Shown here: positions 1 through 6,737 of the stretch, one piece after another
How the letters are laid out: the number at the start of each line of letters is the position of its first letter
Position numbering within the stretch: the first letter of the stretch is position 1
Assembly (NCBI GenBank): GCA_013813825.1
Contig: JACCRA010000208.1
Location: 1-7,277 of the forward strand
Length of the DNA: 7,277 bases
Origin: Pyrinomonadaceae bacterium
GTDB taxonomy: Bacteria; Acidobacteriota; Blastocatellia; Pyrinomonadales; Pyrinomonadaceae
Direction of reading: 5' to 3'
Notes under the pieces: generated by a model
Told to the model about the DNA's origin: nothing
Databases searched by the model: none
Seen by the model: the letters and a program-made list of their open reading frames with translations, nothing else
Made by a program: the position numbers and the translations under genes

Positions 1-21
1 GACGGCTATGCGCGTCAACGG

Positions 22-867
22 TTAGGTCGTCGCCGCAACCATTGCGCGCAACTTGCCGCTTTCCTCGACTACACGACACAGCGGCGCGTCCGGATCATGA
101 TAGAACAGGCAGAGCCAATTTTCGCGCGCGGCTTGCGGAAGCAAACGCCGTTTGGCTTCGAGCGTCTCGACCGGGTAGAGATCGTATCCCATGATCCAAG
201 CGAGCGGCACATGGGCGCGCGTGGGGACCAGATCGGCGAAGCAGAACAGCGTCTGGCCGCCGCGCTCTAAGCGCGCGCATTGCATCGAGCGCGAATGGCC
301 GGAGATAGTTTCCAAAGTCAGACCGGGGACGACTTCATAACTCGCACATTGCAACTCAAGCAGTCCCGTCTCCTGCAAGGGTTGCCAATTCTCCGGCAAA
401 TAGCTGGCACGGTCGCGCTCGTGCGGCGCTTTTGCGTGCTCAAACTCGTCGCGCGAAATTAGATAGCGCGCGTTCGGGAAAGTTGGCGCGAGATGTCCCG
501 CCTCGTCAAACTTGGTGTTCCCGCCCGCGTGATCAAAATGCAGATGAGTGTTGACGACGATGGTGATCTCATCTGCCTCGCAGCCGGTTAACGCCCTCAC
601 TGATTCAGCCAAAGGCCGTTGCCGCTTAATGCCCAACATCTCCGCCTGCCGCGCCGACCATTTATCGCCGATCCCGCTCTCGATCAGAATCCGCTCGCGC
701 CCCGCCTCGACGAACAGGCAGTTCATGTTGAGACGGACGCGATTCTGCTCGTCCGGCGGAAAGCTGGGCGACCACAATGTGCGCGGCACGACGCCGAACA
801 TCGCGCCGCCGTCAAGGCGAAACTCCGCGTCCGGCACGATCTCCACACGGTAATCGCCGAGAAACAT
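22..867 (-). CDS. MBL-fold metallo-hydrolase
   Basis: A 281-residue protein of the metallo-beta-lactamase superfamily, probably a cytoplasmic hydrolase using two metal ions, usually zinc; no signal peptide is visible. The metal-binding set looks complete: THLHFDH (H108, H110, D112, H113), H191 in ISGHSRSMQ, D212 in FADL and H257 in FYHDP. The length suits the lactonase-like single-domain branch. The segment after H191 lacks the usual second PGH and reads RSMQ, so the substrate cannot be named. The ATG at 867 is chosen because the following residues (MFLGDYRVEIVPDAEFRLDG) form a normal start for this branch. No Shine-Dalgarno sequence precedes it, and a heptamer hairpin ends 4 bases upstream. 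It is the last gene seen in the minus-strand series, 73 bases after the PpiC gene. The fold is certain; the reaction is unknown. Confidence 0.9.
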   Translation of the reverse strand: MFLGDYRVEIVPDAEFRLDGGAMFGVVPRTLWSPSFPPDEQNRVRLNMNCLFVEAGRERILIESGIGDKWSARQAEMLGIKRQRPLAESVRALTGCEADEITIVVNTHLHFDHAGGNTKFDEAGHLAPTFPNARYLISRDEFEHAKAPHERDRASYLPENWQPLQETGLLELQCASYEVVPGLTLETISGHSRSMQCARLERGGQTLFCFADLVPTRAHVPLAWIMGYDLYPVETLEAKRRLLPQAARENWLCLFYHDPDAPLCRVVEESGKLRAMVAATT

Positions 868-871
868 AGAG

Positions 872-930
872 AGCCGTCAGTTTTCAGCCGTCAGCTTTCA
901 GCTTGTTTTACCGGCTGAGAACTGACGGCT
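872..930. repeat. Intergenic heptamer hairpin A (PpiC gene / MBL gene)
   Basis: Four tandem 7-base units lie at 875-902: CGTCAGT, TTTCAGC, CGTCAGC, TTTCAGC. The segment 872-889 is complementary to 913-930 at 17 of 18 positions, giving a long stem with a loop that holds the remaining units. It fills most of the 73-base gap, from 10 bases after the PpiC stop codon to 4 bases before the MBL start. No T tract follows it on the minus strand, so it is not a classical intrinsic terminator for these genes. Confidence 0.8.
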
Positions 931-940
931 GAGAGTTTTA

Positions 941-2479
941 TTATGGCTTTGGATTGACCGGCTGCGGCTGCGGCCGCGCGCCGGGCTGTGAGTTACCACC
1001 CTGAGCAGCCGGCAAGTCGCCCGCCGGTTCCTCTTCCCCGCCGGCGGGTGATGGTGGCATCGCGCCTTGCGGCATCATTTGTGGCGGCATTGCCGGCGCT
1101 TCGACCTTAAAGTTGTCGGCGACAGTGACGTTCGAGCGGCTCGCGACTTCCTCGATAACTTTATCGCGTTTCTCTTTCTCGACGGCAGCGCGTGCCTGCT
1201 CGCGCGGCGGTTGCGGCGGCGCGAACGGGTTCGCCGCTTGACCGCCGAGGCCGATCAGAATGTGCCGCGCTTTGACCTGCTCTTCGTCCTTGCCGTCTTC
1301 GCTTTTGCCGGTCTTGCGCTCATCAACTTTGATGATGTGATAGCCGAACTGCGTCTCCACAATGTCGCTCATCTGACCGGGCTGCAAACTGAAGGCCGCC
1401 TTTTCAAATTCCGGCACCATCCGGCCCCGCCCGAAAAAGCCGAGGTCGCCGCCCTTATCTTTGCTGCCATCAATAGAAAACTCTTTCGCCAGCGCCGCGA
1501 AATCCTCACCGCCTTTTGCGCGCTTCAAGATTTCTTCGGCCTTCGTCCGCGCTTGCTTCGGATCGAGTTCCGGGTGTTTGGCGATATAAGCATCAATCTC
1601 TTGATCAGTCGCCTTCACGTTTTCCAGCAAGGTCTTCGCGTGCTTCTGCACGAGGATTTGGGCTTCCTGAAATCTGAGCAGCAATTCGGTCTGCCGGTCT
1701 TTGTCGATGCCGGCCTCGACGGCCTTGCGGGACAGAAGCTGTGTTGGCGCCCAGACGTTGCGCTTTAGCTCTTCCTTCTGCTGTTCAGGGACGTTGGCGG
1801 CGGAAGGCATCAGTCCGAGCGCCTGCACGTCGCTTAAAAATTGATCGAATTTCTGCTGCTGCCCAGGTTCGTTGAGAAACTTTTCGACCTCTTCTTTAGG
1901 CGCGAGTTTCTCTTCGTCGGTAACGCCGGCCTCTTGTTGCTTCTTGGTATAGACGTTTGCCAGCACGAAAGTTCGCATCGTCGCGAGTTGGCGCTTCACG
2001 TCCGGTTGATCGGCGACGCCGGCGGCGCGCGCGTCCTGCGCGAGGGCAAGCAACTGGCGCAATTGCTTCGCCACTTCTTTCCGCATCTCCTCGTTGTTGG
2101 CGAGTTGCATCAGCGCCTGCGGCGGCAGCATCGTCTTGACGATCTCCGACATTTCTTCCGAAGAGATGTTGACCGGTTGGATGCGCTTCGCTTGAATCTG
2201 CCACGCGAGCAGACCGAGCGACAAAGCGACGGCGACCCCGCCGGCGATCAAAGCTTTGGTGGCTGCCTTCATTCCGCCCGTGCCACCGGTGTTGACGTTT
2301 CTGGCCGGAGCCGTCGCGACCCGCCCCGGTGCGTCGCTCGCCGTCATCGCTGCCGCTGTGTCTGTTGTCTCAGGAACAGGCTGCGTCTCAAAGGGTTGTT
2401 CGATTGAAGCTATTGTTTCGTCTGTCAGTTCATTAGACTTTGGGGAAACTGATTCGTTGTTTGAATCCTCAGTTGTCAT
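941..2479 (-). CDS. Membrane-anchored PpiC-type (parvulin) peptidyl-prolyl isomerase, SurA/PrsA-like
   Basis: A 512-residue foldase-like protein expected to help exported proteins fold outside the cytoplasmic membrane. Residues 1-70 are polar and acidic, and residues about 76-95 ([20 protein letters not shown]) form one membrane segment, so the protein is probably a signal anchor with most of its chain outside. Residues about 105-300 are helical and charged, like SurA N-terminal chaperone regions. Residues 309-388 are the parvulin core, with [20 protein letters not shown] and GYHIIKV. The strand motif KARHILI, normally first in the domain, lies at 404-410, after the core. The tail from about 460 is rich in Pro, Gly, Met and Gln. 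I chose the ATG at 2479 because an in-frame extension to 2875 runs through the epimerase gene and encodes low-complexity Arg/Gly sequence. AAGGA at 2492-2496 is a plausible but distant ribosome site. Confidence 0.88.
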   Translation of the reverse strand: MTTEDSNNESVSPKSNELTDETIASIEQPFETQPVPETTDTAAAMTASDAPGRVATAPARNVNTGGTGGMKAATKALIAGGVAVALSLGLLAWQIQAKRIQPVNISSEEMSEIVKTMLPPQALMQLANNEEMRKEVAKQLRQLLALAQDARAAGVADQPDVKRQLATMRTFVLANVYTKKQQEAGVTDEEKLAPKEEVEKFLNEPGQQQKFDQFLSDVQALGLMPSAANVPEQQKEELKRNVWAPTQLLSRKAVEAGIDKDRQTELLLRFQEAQILVQKHAKTLLENVKATDQEIDAYIAKHPELDPKQARTKAEEILKRAKGGEDFAALAKEFSIDGSKDKGGDLGFFGRGRMVPEFEKAAFSLQPGQMSDIVETQFGYHIIKVDERKTGKSEDGKDEEQVKARHILIGLGGQAANPFAPPQPPREQARAAVEKEKRDKVIEEVASRSNVTVADNFKVEAPAMPPQMMPQGAMPPSPAGGEEEPAGDLPAAQGGNSQPGARPQPQPVNPKP

Positions 2480-2491
2480 CTTTTTACTTAT

Positions 2492-2496
2492 TCCTT
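2492..2496 (-). promoter_or_regulatory. Probable Shine-Dalgarno of the PpiC gene
   Basis: The minus strand reads AAGGA here, with 12 bases to the ATG at 2479. The spacing is longer than ideal, so the site is only moderately convincing. It supports the internal ATG over the longer overlapping reading. Confidence 0.45.
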
Positions 2497-2508
2497 TTAC
2501 GTTGAAAT

Positions 2509-2931
2509 TCAGCTTATCTGATGCTCCGCGGGGGCGGCCGTATGCTCGACGAGTTCGAGCAAGACGCCGCCTGCCGCCGATGGATGAACGAAAGCCACGA
2601 GACAGCCGCCCGCGCCCACGCGCGGCGACTCGTCGATTAAACGCGCCCCTTGTTCTTGTAAACGCCGAAGCGTCGCCCGAATGTCGTCGACCCGCACGGC
2701 GATGTGATGAATCCCCGCCCCGCGCTTTGCCAAAAATTTCGCGATAGGCGAAGCCTCGCTCGTCGGCTCCAACAACTCCACGCGCGGCTCGCCCACCGGC
2801 AGCATCGCCACCCGCACCCCCTGCTCCGCCACCTCTTCCACGTCCACCACTTGCAAGCCCAAAGCGTCGCGCCAAAATTTAAGCGCCTCGTCTATTCGCG
2901 GCGTGGCAATACCGATGTGTTCAATTCTCAT
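2509..2931 (-). CDS. mce: Methylmalonyl-CoA epimerase
   Basis: A 140-residue single VOC/glyoxalase-fold protein that interconverts the R and S forms of methylmalonyl-CoA in the propionyl-CoA to succinyl-CoA pathway. The start [20 protein letters not shown] is typical of the family. Likely metal ligands are H5, H76 in GIHHIAVRV and E126 in LLELVEH; Q37 in [15 protein letters not shown], a conserved stretch, may complete the site. The length matches bacterial epimerases of about 130-150 residues. It follows meaB by 23 bases, and MeaB serves the mutase of the same pathway, which strengthens the call over other VOC proteins. The start codon has no Shine-Dalgarno sequence: a heptamer hairpin ends 4 bases before it. 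The PpiC gene starts 29 bases after its stop codon. Confidence 0.93.
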   Translation of the reverse strand: MRIEHIGIATPRIDEALKFWRDALGLQVVDVEEVAEQGVRVAMLPVGEPRVELLEPTSEASPIAKFLAKRGAGIHHIAVRVDDIRATLRRLQEQGARLIDESPRVGAGGCLVAFVHPSAAGGVLLELVEHTAAPAEHQIS

Positions 2932-2935
2932 AAGC

Positions 2936-3015
2936 AGCTATCAGCAATCAGCTATCAGCTATCAGCTATCGGCATTTGGTTTTGGCTGATAGCTGACTGC
3001 TGATTGCTGATAGCT
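2936..3015. repeat. Intergenic heptamer hairpin B (meaB / mce), entering meaB
   Basis: Five tandem 7-base units lie at 2939-2973: TATCAGC, AATCAGC, TATCAGC, TATCAGC, TATCGGC. The segment 2936-2966 is complementary to 2985-3015 at 29 of 31 positions, a very long stem with an 18-base loop. The whole right arm and part of the left arm are inside the meaB reading frame, whose stop codon (2955-2957) lies within the left arm. The hairpin ends 4 bases before the mce start. No T tract follows on the minus strand. Confidence 0.88.
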
Positions 3016-3962
3016 TCTCCAATAATTTCCTCGACCGCCGAGTACGGATCGCGCCGCTTGTCGGCCACTTCGAGGGCGAGGGCGTCGAGGCGTTGTTGCG
3101 CGCCTTCGCGGTTGACGGCGCGGGCGAGCAGCGTTTCCTGTAAAAGTTCGAGAATGCGCCAGCGGGCGATTGATGCGCGGTGCGTCAGGCTCGCTTTTGT
3201 CTGTTTTTGATAATCGCGATAACGCGCGATCTGGGCGGCCAACTCCGCAATCCCTTTGTTCTCAATCGCGACGGTCTTCACGATGGGCGGCTGCCAGAAG
3301 TCCGGGCGCATCGCGAGCGAAAGCATCGCTTCCAGTTCCTTCTCGGTTCGCAGCACACCTTCGCGGTCGGCCTTGTTGATCACGAAAACGTCGCTGATCT
3401 CCATAATGCCGGCCTTGAGCGCCTGAATGTCATCGCCCATGCCGGGAACCACGACGACAAGCGAGACATCGGCCGTCTTTACGATCTCGACTTCGTCCTG
3501 TCCGACGCCGACTGTCTCGACGATGATCTTTTCATACCCGGCGGCGTCAAGGATCGCGACCGCATCGACGGTCGCGCGCGCCAGCCCGCCCAAGTGCCCG
3601 CGCGTCGCCATCGAACGGATAAAGACGCCGGGATCGAGTCCGAGCGTCTGCATTCTGATCCGGTCGCCCAAGATCGCGCCTCCGGAAAAGGGGCTGGACG
3701 GATCGACGCAAACGATCCCGACCCGCTCACCCTGCTGCCGGTAAAACGTCGCGAGCCGATCCACCAACGAAGACTTGCCCGCGCCCGGCGATCCCGTCAC
3801 CCCGACGATCAAGCCCCGCCCCGTGCGCGGAAAAACCTCTTTCATCAACGCCGCCGCATCGCCCAGATGATCCTCGACTTTGGAAATAGCTCGCGCCACC
3901 GCCCGCACTTCGCCCGCCAGAATGCGCTCGATCTCCGTCGTATTGGTGGCTGTTACACTCAT
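2955..3962 (-). CDS. meaB: MeaB, GTPase chaperone of methylmalonyl-CoA mutase
   Basis: A 335-residue P-loop GTPase of the MeaB/ArgK family. It binds adenosylcobalamin-dependent methylmalonyl-CoA mutase, gates cofactor loading and protects the enzyme from inactivation. Seen in the sequence: Walker A GSPGAGKSS at 57-65, the family segment VDPSSPFSGGAILGDRIRM at 86-104, ETVGVGQDE at 149-157 and the guanine-specificity motif NKAD at 196-199. The C-terminal part to about residue 315 fits the family dimerisation region, including DKRRDPYSAVEEII. The last 19 residues (317-335, ending MPIADS) are encoded entirely by an intergenic hairpin repeat and look foreign to the family. The ATG at 3962 has no Shine-Dalgarno sequence; another heptamer repeat lies just upstream. 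It sits between the acyl-CoA dehydrogenase and the epimerase. The mutase is not in this window. Confidence 0.95.
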   Translation of the reverse strand: MSVTATNTTEIERILAGEVRAVARAISKVEDHLGDAAALMKEVFPRTGRGLIVGVTGSPGAGKSSLVDRLATFYRQQGERVGIVCVDPSSPFSGGAILGDRIRMQTLGLDPGVFIRSMATRGHLGGLARATVDAVAILDAAGYEKIIVETVGVGQDEVEIVKTADVSLVVVVPGMGDDIQALKAGIMEISDVFVINKADREGVLRTEKELEAMLSLAMRPDFWQPPIVKTVAIENKGIAELAAQIARYRDYQKQTKASLTHRASIARWRILELLQETLLARAVNREGAQQRLDALALEVADKRRDPYSAVEEIIGEAISNQQSAISQNQMPIADS

Positions 3963-3964
3963 TA

Positions 3965-4015
3965 AATCAGAGGTCAGAGGTCAGTAAGAGCAGTTTGTTT
4001 GAACTGACCTCTGAC
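3965..4015. repeat. Intergenic heptamer hairpin C (acyl-CoA dehydrogenase / meaB)
   Basis: Three tandem 7-base units lie at 3965-3985: AATCAGA, GGTCAGA, GGTCAGT. The segment 3973-3985 pairs perfectly with 4003-4015 (13 bp), leaving a 17-base loop that itself holds a CAGTT/AACTG inverted pair. The right arm begins 3 bases after the acyl-CoA dehydrogenase stop codon, and the paired stem ends 10 bases before the meaB start. The unit GGTCAGA is identical to that of the hairpin between scpB and rluB. Confidence 0.8.
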
Positions 4016-4018
4016 TTT

Positions 4019-5161
4019 TCAGGCTTTGAGCAGTTGACGTGCGATCACGATCCGCTGAATCTCCGAAGTGCCTTCGCCGATGGTGCAGAGCTTCGAGTCG
4101 CGCCAGTATTTTTCGGGTGGATAGTCTTTGGTGTAGCCGTAGCCACCGTGAATCTGAATCGCCTCTTCGCAGACGCGGACGCTCATCTCCGAAGCGTAGA
4201 GCTTCGCCATCGCCGACTCCTTCGTCACCTTTTTGCCCTGGTCCTTGAGGTAGGCGGCGCGGTACATGAGCAGGCGGGCAGCATCGATCTCCGTCGCCAT
4301 GTCGGCGAGCTTGAATTGGATCGCCTGAAATTCCGAGATCGGTTTGCCGAACTGCTCGCGCTGCTTCGAGTATTTCAAGGCCGACTCATAAGCGCCCTGC
4401 GCGATGCCAACCGCGAGCGCGGCAATCGAGATACGTCCGCCGTCGAGCACCTGCATCGCCTGAATAAAACCTTCGCCCTCAGCGCCGAGGCGGTTCTCGT
4501 CGGGTATGTAGCAGTCTTCAAAGACGACGCTCGCCGTCTCCGAAGCGCGCAGGCCGAGCTTGTTCTCTTTCTTCGCGGGCGCAAAACCCGCCATTCCCTT
4601 CTCGAAGATGAAAGCCGTAATGCCCTTGCTGCCTTGCGAGCGATCCGTCATTGCTACGGCAACGCACGTATCGCCGTGAATGGCGTGCGTGATAAAATTC
4701 TTCGAGCCGTTGACGACCCACCCGCCATTTCGCCGGACGGCCGTGGTGCGCGTCCCCGAAGCGTCCGAACCGGCCCCGGCTTCGGTCAGTCCCCACGCGC
4801 CGAGGTGTTTTCCTTCGGCGAGCGGTACGAGGTATTTCCGCTTCTGCTCTTCAGTGCCGAACATGTAAATATGATTCGAGCACAGCGAATTGTGCGCCGC
4901 TACGGAGATGCCCACCGAGCCGTCCACGCGCGACAATTCCTCAATGATCGTCGCGTACTCGACATAGCCCATTCCCGCGCCGCCGTACTCTTCCGGGAAA
5001 ATAACGCCCATCAGCCCCAACTCGGCCAACTGTGGGACCAATTCGATGGGAAAATGCTGCGTCTCGTCCCACTCCAAAACGTGCGGCGCGATCTCGCCCT
5101 CGGCGAACTCCCGTACGCTCATCCTGATCTGCTGCTGCTCTTCGTCCAATTCGAAATTCAT
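4019..5161 (-). CDS. Acyl-CoA dehydrogenase (FAD-dependent)
   Basis: A 380-residue cytoplasmic flavoenzyme of the short/branched-chain acyl-CoA dehydrogenase family. It oxidises the alpha-beta bond of an acyl-CoA and passes electrons to electron-transfer flavoprotein. The length is typical. The N-terminal helical domain starts [18 protein letters not shown]; the middle strand domain has [13 protein letters not shown] at 121-133; the C-terminal helical domain has [22 protein letters not shown] from 268 and [21 protein letters not shown] from 346. The catalytic base is expected to be E363 in GEGTSEIQR. Chain-length preference cannot be read with confidence; butyryl-CoA or a branched short acyl-CoA is plausible. 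Its place upstream of meaB and mce suggests acyl-CoA breakdown that yields propionyl-CoA. The ATG at 5161 has a good Shine-Dalgarno sequence, AAGAGG at 5166-5171. The gene is 33 bases after the Uma2 stop codon. Confidence 0.95.
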   Translation of the reverse strand: MNFELDEEQQQIRMSVREFAEGEIAPHVLEWDETQHFPIELVPQLAELGLMGVIFPEEYGGAGMGYVEYATIIEELSRVDGSVGISVAAHNSLCSNHIYMFGTEEQKRKYLVPLAEGKHLGAWGLTEAGAGSDASGTRTTAVRRNGGWVVNGSKNFITHAIHGDTCVAVAMTDRSQGSKGITAFIFEKGMAGFAPAKKENKLGLRASETASVVFEDCYIPDENRLGAEGEGFIQAMQVLDGGRISIAALAVGIAQGAYESALKYSKQREQFGKPISEFQAIQFKLADMATEIDAARLLMYRAAYLKDQGKKVTKESAMAKLYASEMSVRVCEEAIQIHGGYGYTKDYPPEKYWRDSKLCTIGEGTSEIQRIVIARQLLKA

Positions 5162-5165
5162 AAAA

Positions 5166-5171
5166 CCTCTT
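5166..5171 (-). promoter_or_regulatory. Shine-Dalgarno of the acyl-CoA dehydrogenase gene
   Basis: The minus strand reads AAGAGG, 4 bases before the ATG at 5161. It fixes the start. It also contrasts with the genes preceded by heptamer hairpins, which have no such sequence. Confidence 0.65.
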
Positions 5172-5194
5172 CAAACAATTCCTTGCTTAAAACT

Positions 5195-5857
5195 TTACCT
5201 TGACGCCGCGTACTGCTGCCGTACCCAATCGCGCACCTCCCGCAACCATTCGAGGCGCTTTTTTGATGTGCTCGCTTCGATCAGGGCGGATAGAGCAGCG
5301 CCGCTCAGGAGCGGCAGAGCGATGCTGATGTCGCGCTCTTGATACTCTCCGCCAACTAACTGAAAGATTTTTATCGCCTGCCCATCATAACGCCAGATTT
5401 CCGGCACGCCGAATTGCGCGTAAAGGGGGAACTTATCTAACGAATCATTATAAATGTCGATCTCAACTACCAAATCCGGCGGAGGATCGATTGTCAGGTC
5501 GAGTTCTTTCTTACCTTCGATCCGTTCGACGCTTTGAAAGTAAAAGCACGAGTCTGGTTCAAAGCCCTTTTCCAAATCCTCACGCTTAAAAGTGGTCGAA
5601 CCTAAATTGCGGTGCTCGATCCCCACTTCAATGGTTATCATTTCAACCAATGACGCAAAGTTCCGATTCAACTCTTCATGCTTCTGCGACGGACTCATAA
5701 TTTCCAGCGTCCCTCTGTCATAAGTGAAGTGCGGCACGCTGCTGTCGCTGAAGTCCGCCATCAGGCTTTCATAGGTCTCCCAACTGACGCCGTGCAAGAC
5801 GATTCTCTGCTCTGGCACGCTTGTCGCCTGCTCCGGCGGGCTGATGACTGTCGCCAT
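5195..5857 (-). CDS. Uma2-family (DUF820) restriction-endonuclease-like protein
   Basis: A 220-residue protein of the Uma2 family, which has a PD-(D/E)XK nuclease-like fold and no settled cellular role. Numbered from the ATG at 5857, family marks are SWETYESLMAD (25-35), SPSQKHEELN with H60, the EPDSCFYF segment with P101-D102, PPDLVVEIDI with E132, K142, and YAQFGVPEIWRYDG with E153 and W155. D102, E132 and K142 are the likely active-site set, so the protein looks intact. I prefer the ATG at 5857 because AGGAG (5867-5871) lies 9 bases upstream and MATVISPPEQ is a familiar Uma2 start. An ATG at 5878, with AGGTG upstream, and a GTG at 5890 are alternatives that add 7 or 11 residues. It interrupts otherwise housekeeping genes; such genes are often present in many copies in cyanobacteria and some acidobacteria. 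Its function here is unknown. Confidence 0.85.
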   Translation of the reverse strand: MATVISPPEQATSVPEQRIVLHGVSWETYESLMADFSDSSVPHFTYDRGTLEIMSPSQKHEELNRNFASLVEMITIEVGIEHRNLGSTTFKREDLEKGFEPDSCFYFQSVERIEGKKELDLTIDPPPDLVVEIDIYNDSLDKFPLYAQFGVPEIWRYDGQAIKIFQLVGGEYQERDISIALPLLSGAALSALIEASTSKKRLEWLREVRDWVRQQYAASR

Positions 5858-5866
5858 ATCGGCAAT

Positions 5867-5871
5867 CTCCT
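5867..5871 (-). promoter_or_regulatory. Shine-Dalgarno supporting the Uma2 start at 5857
   Basis: The minus strand reads AGGAG, 9 bases before the ATG at 5857. It decides between three possible starts, although AGGTG before the ATG at 5878 keeps that start possible. Confidence 0.5.
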
Positions 5872-5913
5872 GAGACATCGAACGCAACACCTAACGAAGC
5901 AGAAATAACTGCC

Positions 5914-5943
5914 AGACTTCGACATCCTGAAGCCCGGAAGTCT
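5914..5943. repeat. Short inverted repeat between rluB and the Uma2 gene
   Basis: AGACTTC at 5914-5920 pairs with GAAGTCT at 5937-5943 around a 16-base loop in the 99-base gap. It lacks a T tract on the minus strand and lacks heptamer units. It could be a weak attenuator or chance; no clear promoter was found in this gap. Confidence 0.3.
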
Positions 5944-5956
5944 TGTTTATTCTAAC

Positions 5957-6736
5957 CTACCCTCGCCGCGTGCCGTGACCGGCGGCGCGCTTTTTTGTCC
6001 GTGGCGGGGGGGCGGGCTTCAGGAATTGTCTGACTTCCGCCGGAGAGATGAGCCGCCATTCCTTCGGTCGCAGCCGCTCGTCTCGCAGGTGGCCGATGGC
6101 CGTGCGCCGCAGCTTCAAAACCGAATGACTGATTTGATCAAACATCCGCCTGATCTGCTGATTGCGCCCTTCGTGCAACACGACCTCGAACCAAGCGTTG
6201 GTGTCCGTCTCGCCCGTCTGTTTGATTTCAGCCGGCGCGGTCTTTACACCATCGTCGAGACGGATGCCGCGGCGCAGACGCGCGATGGCTTCCGGCGACG
6301 GTATGCCTTTGACCTTCACTTCATAAACTTTCGCCACGCCGTTGCGCGCCGCCGTGATGTGGTTCGTCAACTCGCCGTCGTTCGTTAAGATCAGCAAGCC
6401 CTCGGTGTTGAAGTCCAACCGCCCGACCGGATGCAACCGTCCGAGCGACCCCGGCACTAATTCCGTTACCAGTGGCCGGCCTTCCGGGTCGGCCGCGCTC
6501 GTCAAGTAGCCGCGAGGCTTGTTAAGCAGCACATAAACTTTCTCGCGCCCCGCGAGCAGCGGATTAATCAATCGCCCCCGCACCTTGATGTGATCGCGCG
6601 CGGGATCAGCTTTAGTTCCTAACTCGGTGACGACTTCGCCGTTGACCGTCACCTCGCCCGCCGTGATCATTTCTTCGGCGTGTCGCCGCGAAGCGATGCC
6701 GGCAGCGGCAATTAATTTTTGTAAACGCTCTTCCAT
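5957..6736 (-). CDS. rluB: Pseudouridine synthase, RluB/RsuA family
   Basis: A 259-residue ribosomal RNA pseudouridine synthase. An S4 RNA-binding domain covers residues 1 to about 60 (RLQKLIAAAGIASRRHAEEM, then VNGEVV). The catalytic domain follows, with VLLNKPRGYLTS from 69 and the signature GRLDFNTEGLLILTNDG from 105, where D108 is the expected catalytic aspartate. GRNQQIRRMF at 190-199 is the second family motif. The basic, Pro-rich tail after about 240 (PAPPPRTKKR and on) probably contacts RNA. Linkage to scpB, 88 bases upstream, is common in bacteria and favours RluB, which modifies 23S rRNA, over RsuA or RluE/F, but the target base cannot be proved from sequence. The ATG at 6736 begins a canonical S4 start. 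It has no Shine-Dalgarno sequence; a heptamer hairpin ends 3 bases before it. Confidence 0.93.
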   Translation of the reverse strand: MEERLQKLIAAAGIASRRHAEEMITAGEVTVNGEVVTELGTKADPARDHIKVRGRLINPLLAGREKVYVLLNKPRGYLTSAADPEGRPLVTELVPGSLGRLHPVGRLDFNTEGLLILTNDGELTNHITAARNGVAKVYEVKVKGIPSPEAIARLRRGIRLDDGVKTAPAEIKQTGETDTNAWFEVVLHEGRNQQIRRMFDQISHSVLKLRRTAIGHLRDERLRPKEWRLISPAEVRQFLKPAPPPRTKKRAAGHGTRRG

Positions 6737-6737
6737 A

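Noticed and set aside
1..21. Bases after the MBL stop codon as another repeat
   Set aside because: GACG and CGTC form a tiny inverted pair only, and too little sequence is present to judge.
872..930. Hairpins as ordinary rho-independent terminators
   Set aside because: None of the four is followed by a T tract on the minus strand, where all genes lie; the next bases lead directly into a start codon.
1067..1768. 233-codon plus-strand open frame
   Set aside because: It is antisense to the PpiC coding region and has no recognisable family; it is a shadow frame, like those at 1841-2407 and 3180-3965.
2480..2875. In-frame N-terminal extension of the PpiC gene giving a 644-residue protein
   Set aside because: It overlaps most of the well-supported epimerase gene in another frame, encodes Arg/Gly/Ala-rich low-complexity sequence, and the internal ATG at 2479 begins a sensible protein with a possible ribosome site.
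2939..2973. Tandem units as a CRISPR array
   Set aside because: Units are 7 bases, contiguous and without spacers, and they are followed by inverted copies; no cas genes are present.
3995..5203. 402-codon open frame on the plus strand
   Set aside because: It lies antisense to the whole acyl-CoA dehydrogenase gene, shows no recognisable domain, and starts inside a hairpin loop. GC-rich codon use on the true strand explains the openness.
5858..5956. Promoter between rluB and the Uma2 gene
   Set aside because: TAGAAT occurs near the rluB stop codon on the minus strand, but no matching -35 sequence was found at a suitable distance, so I do not call it.
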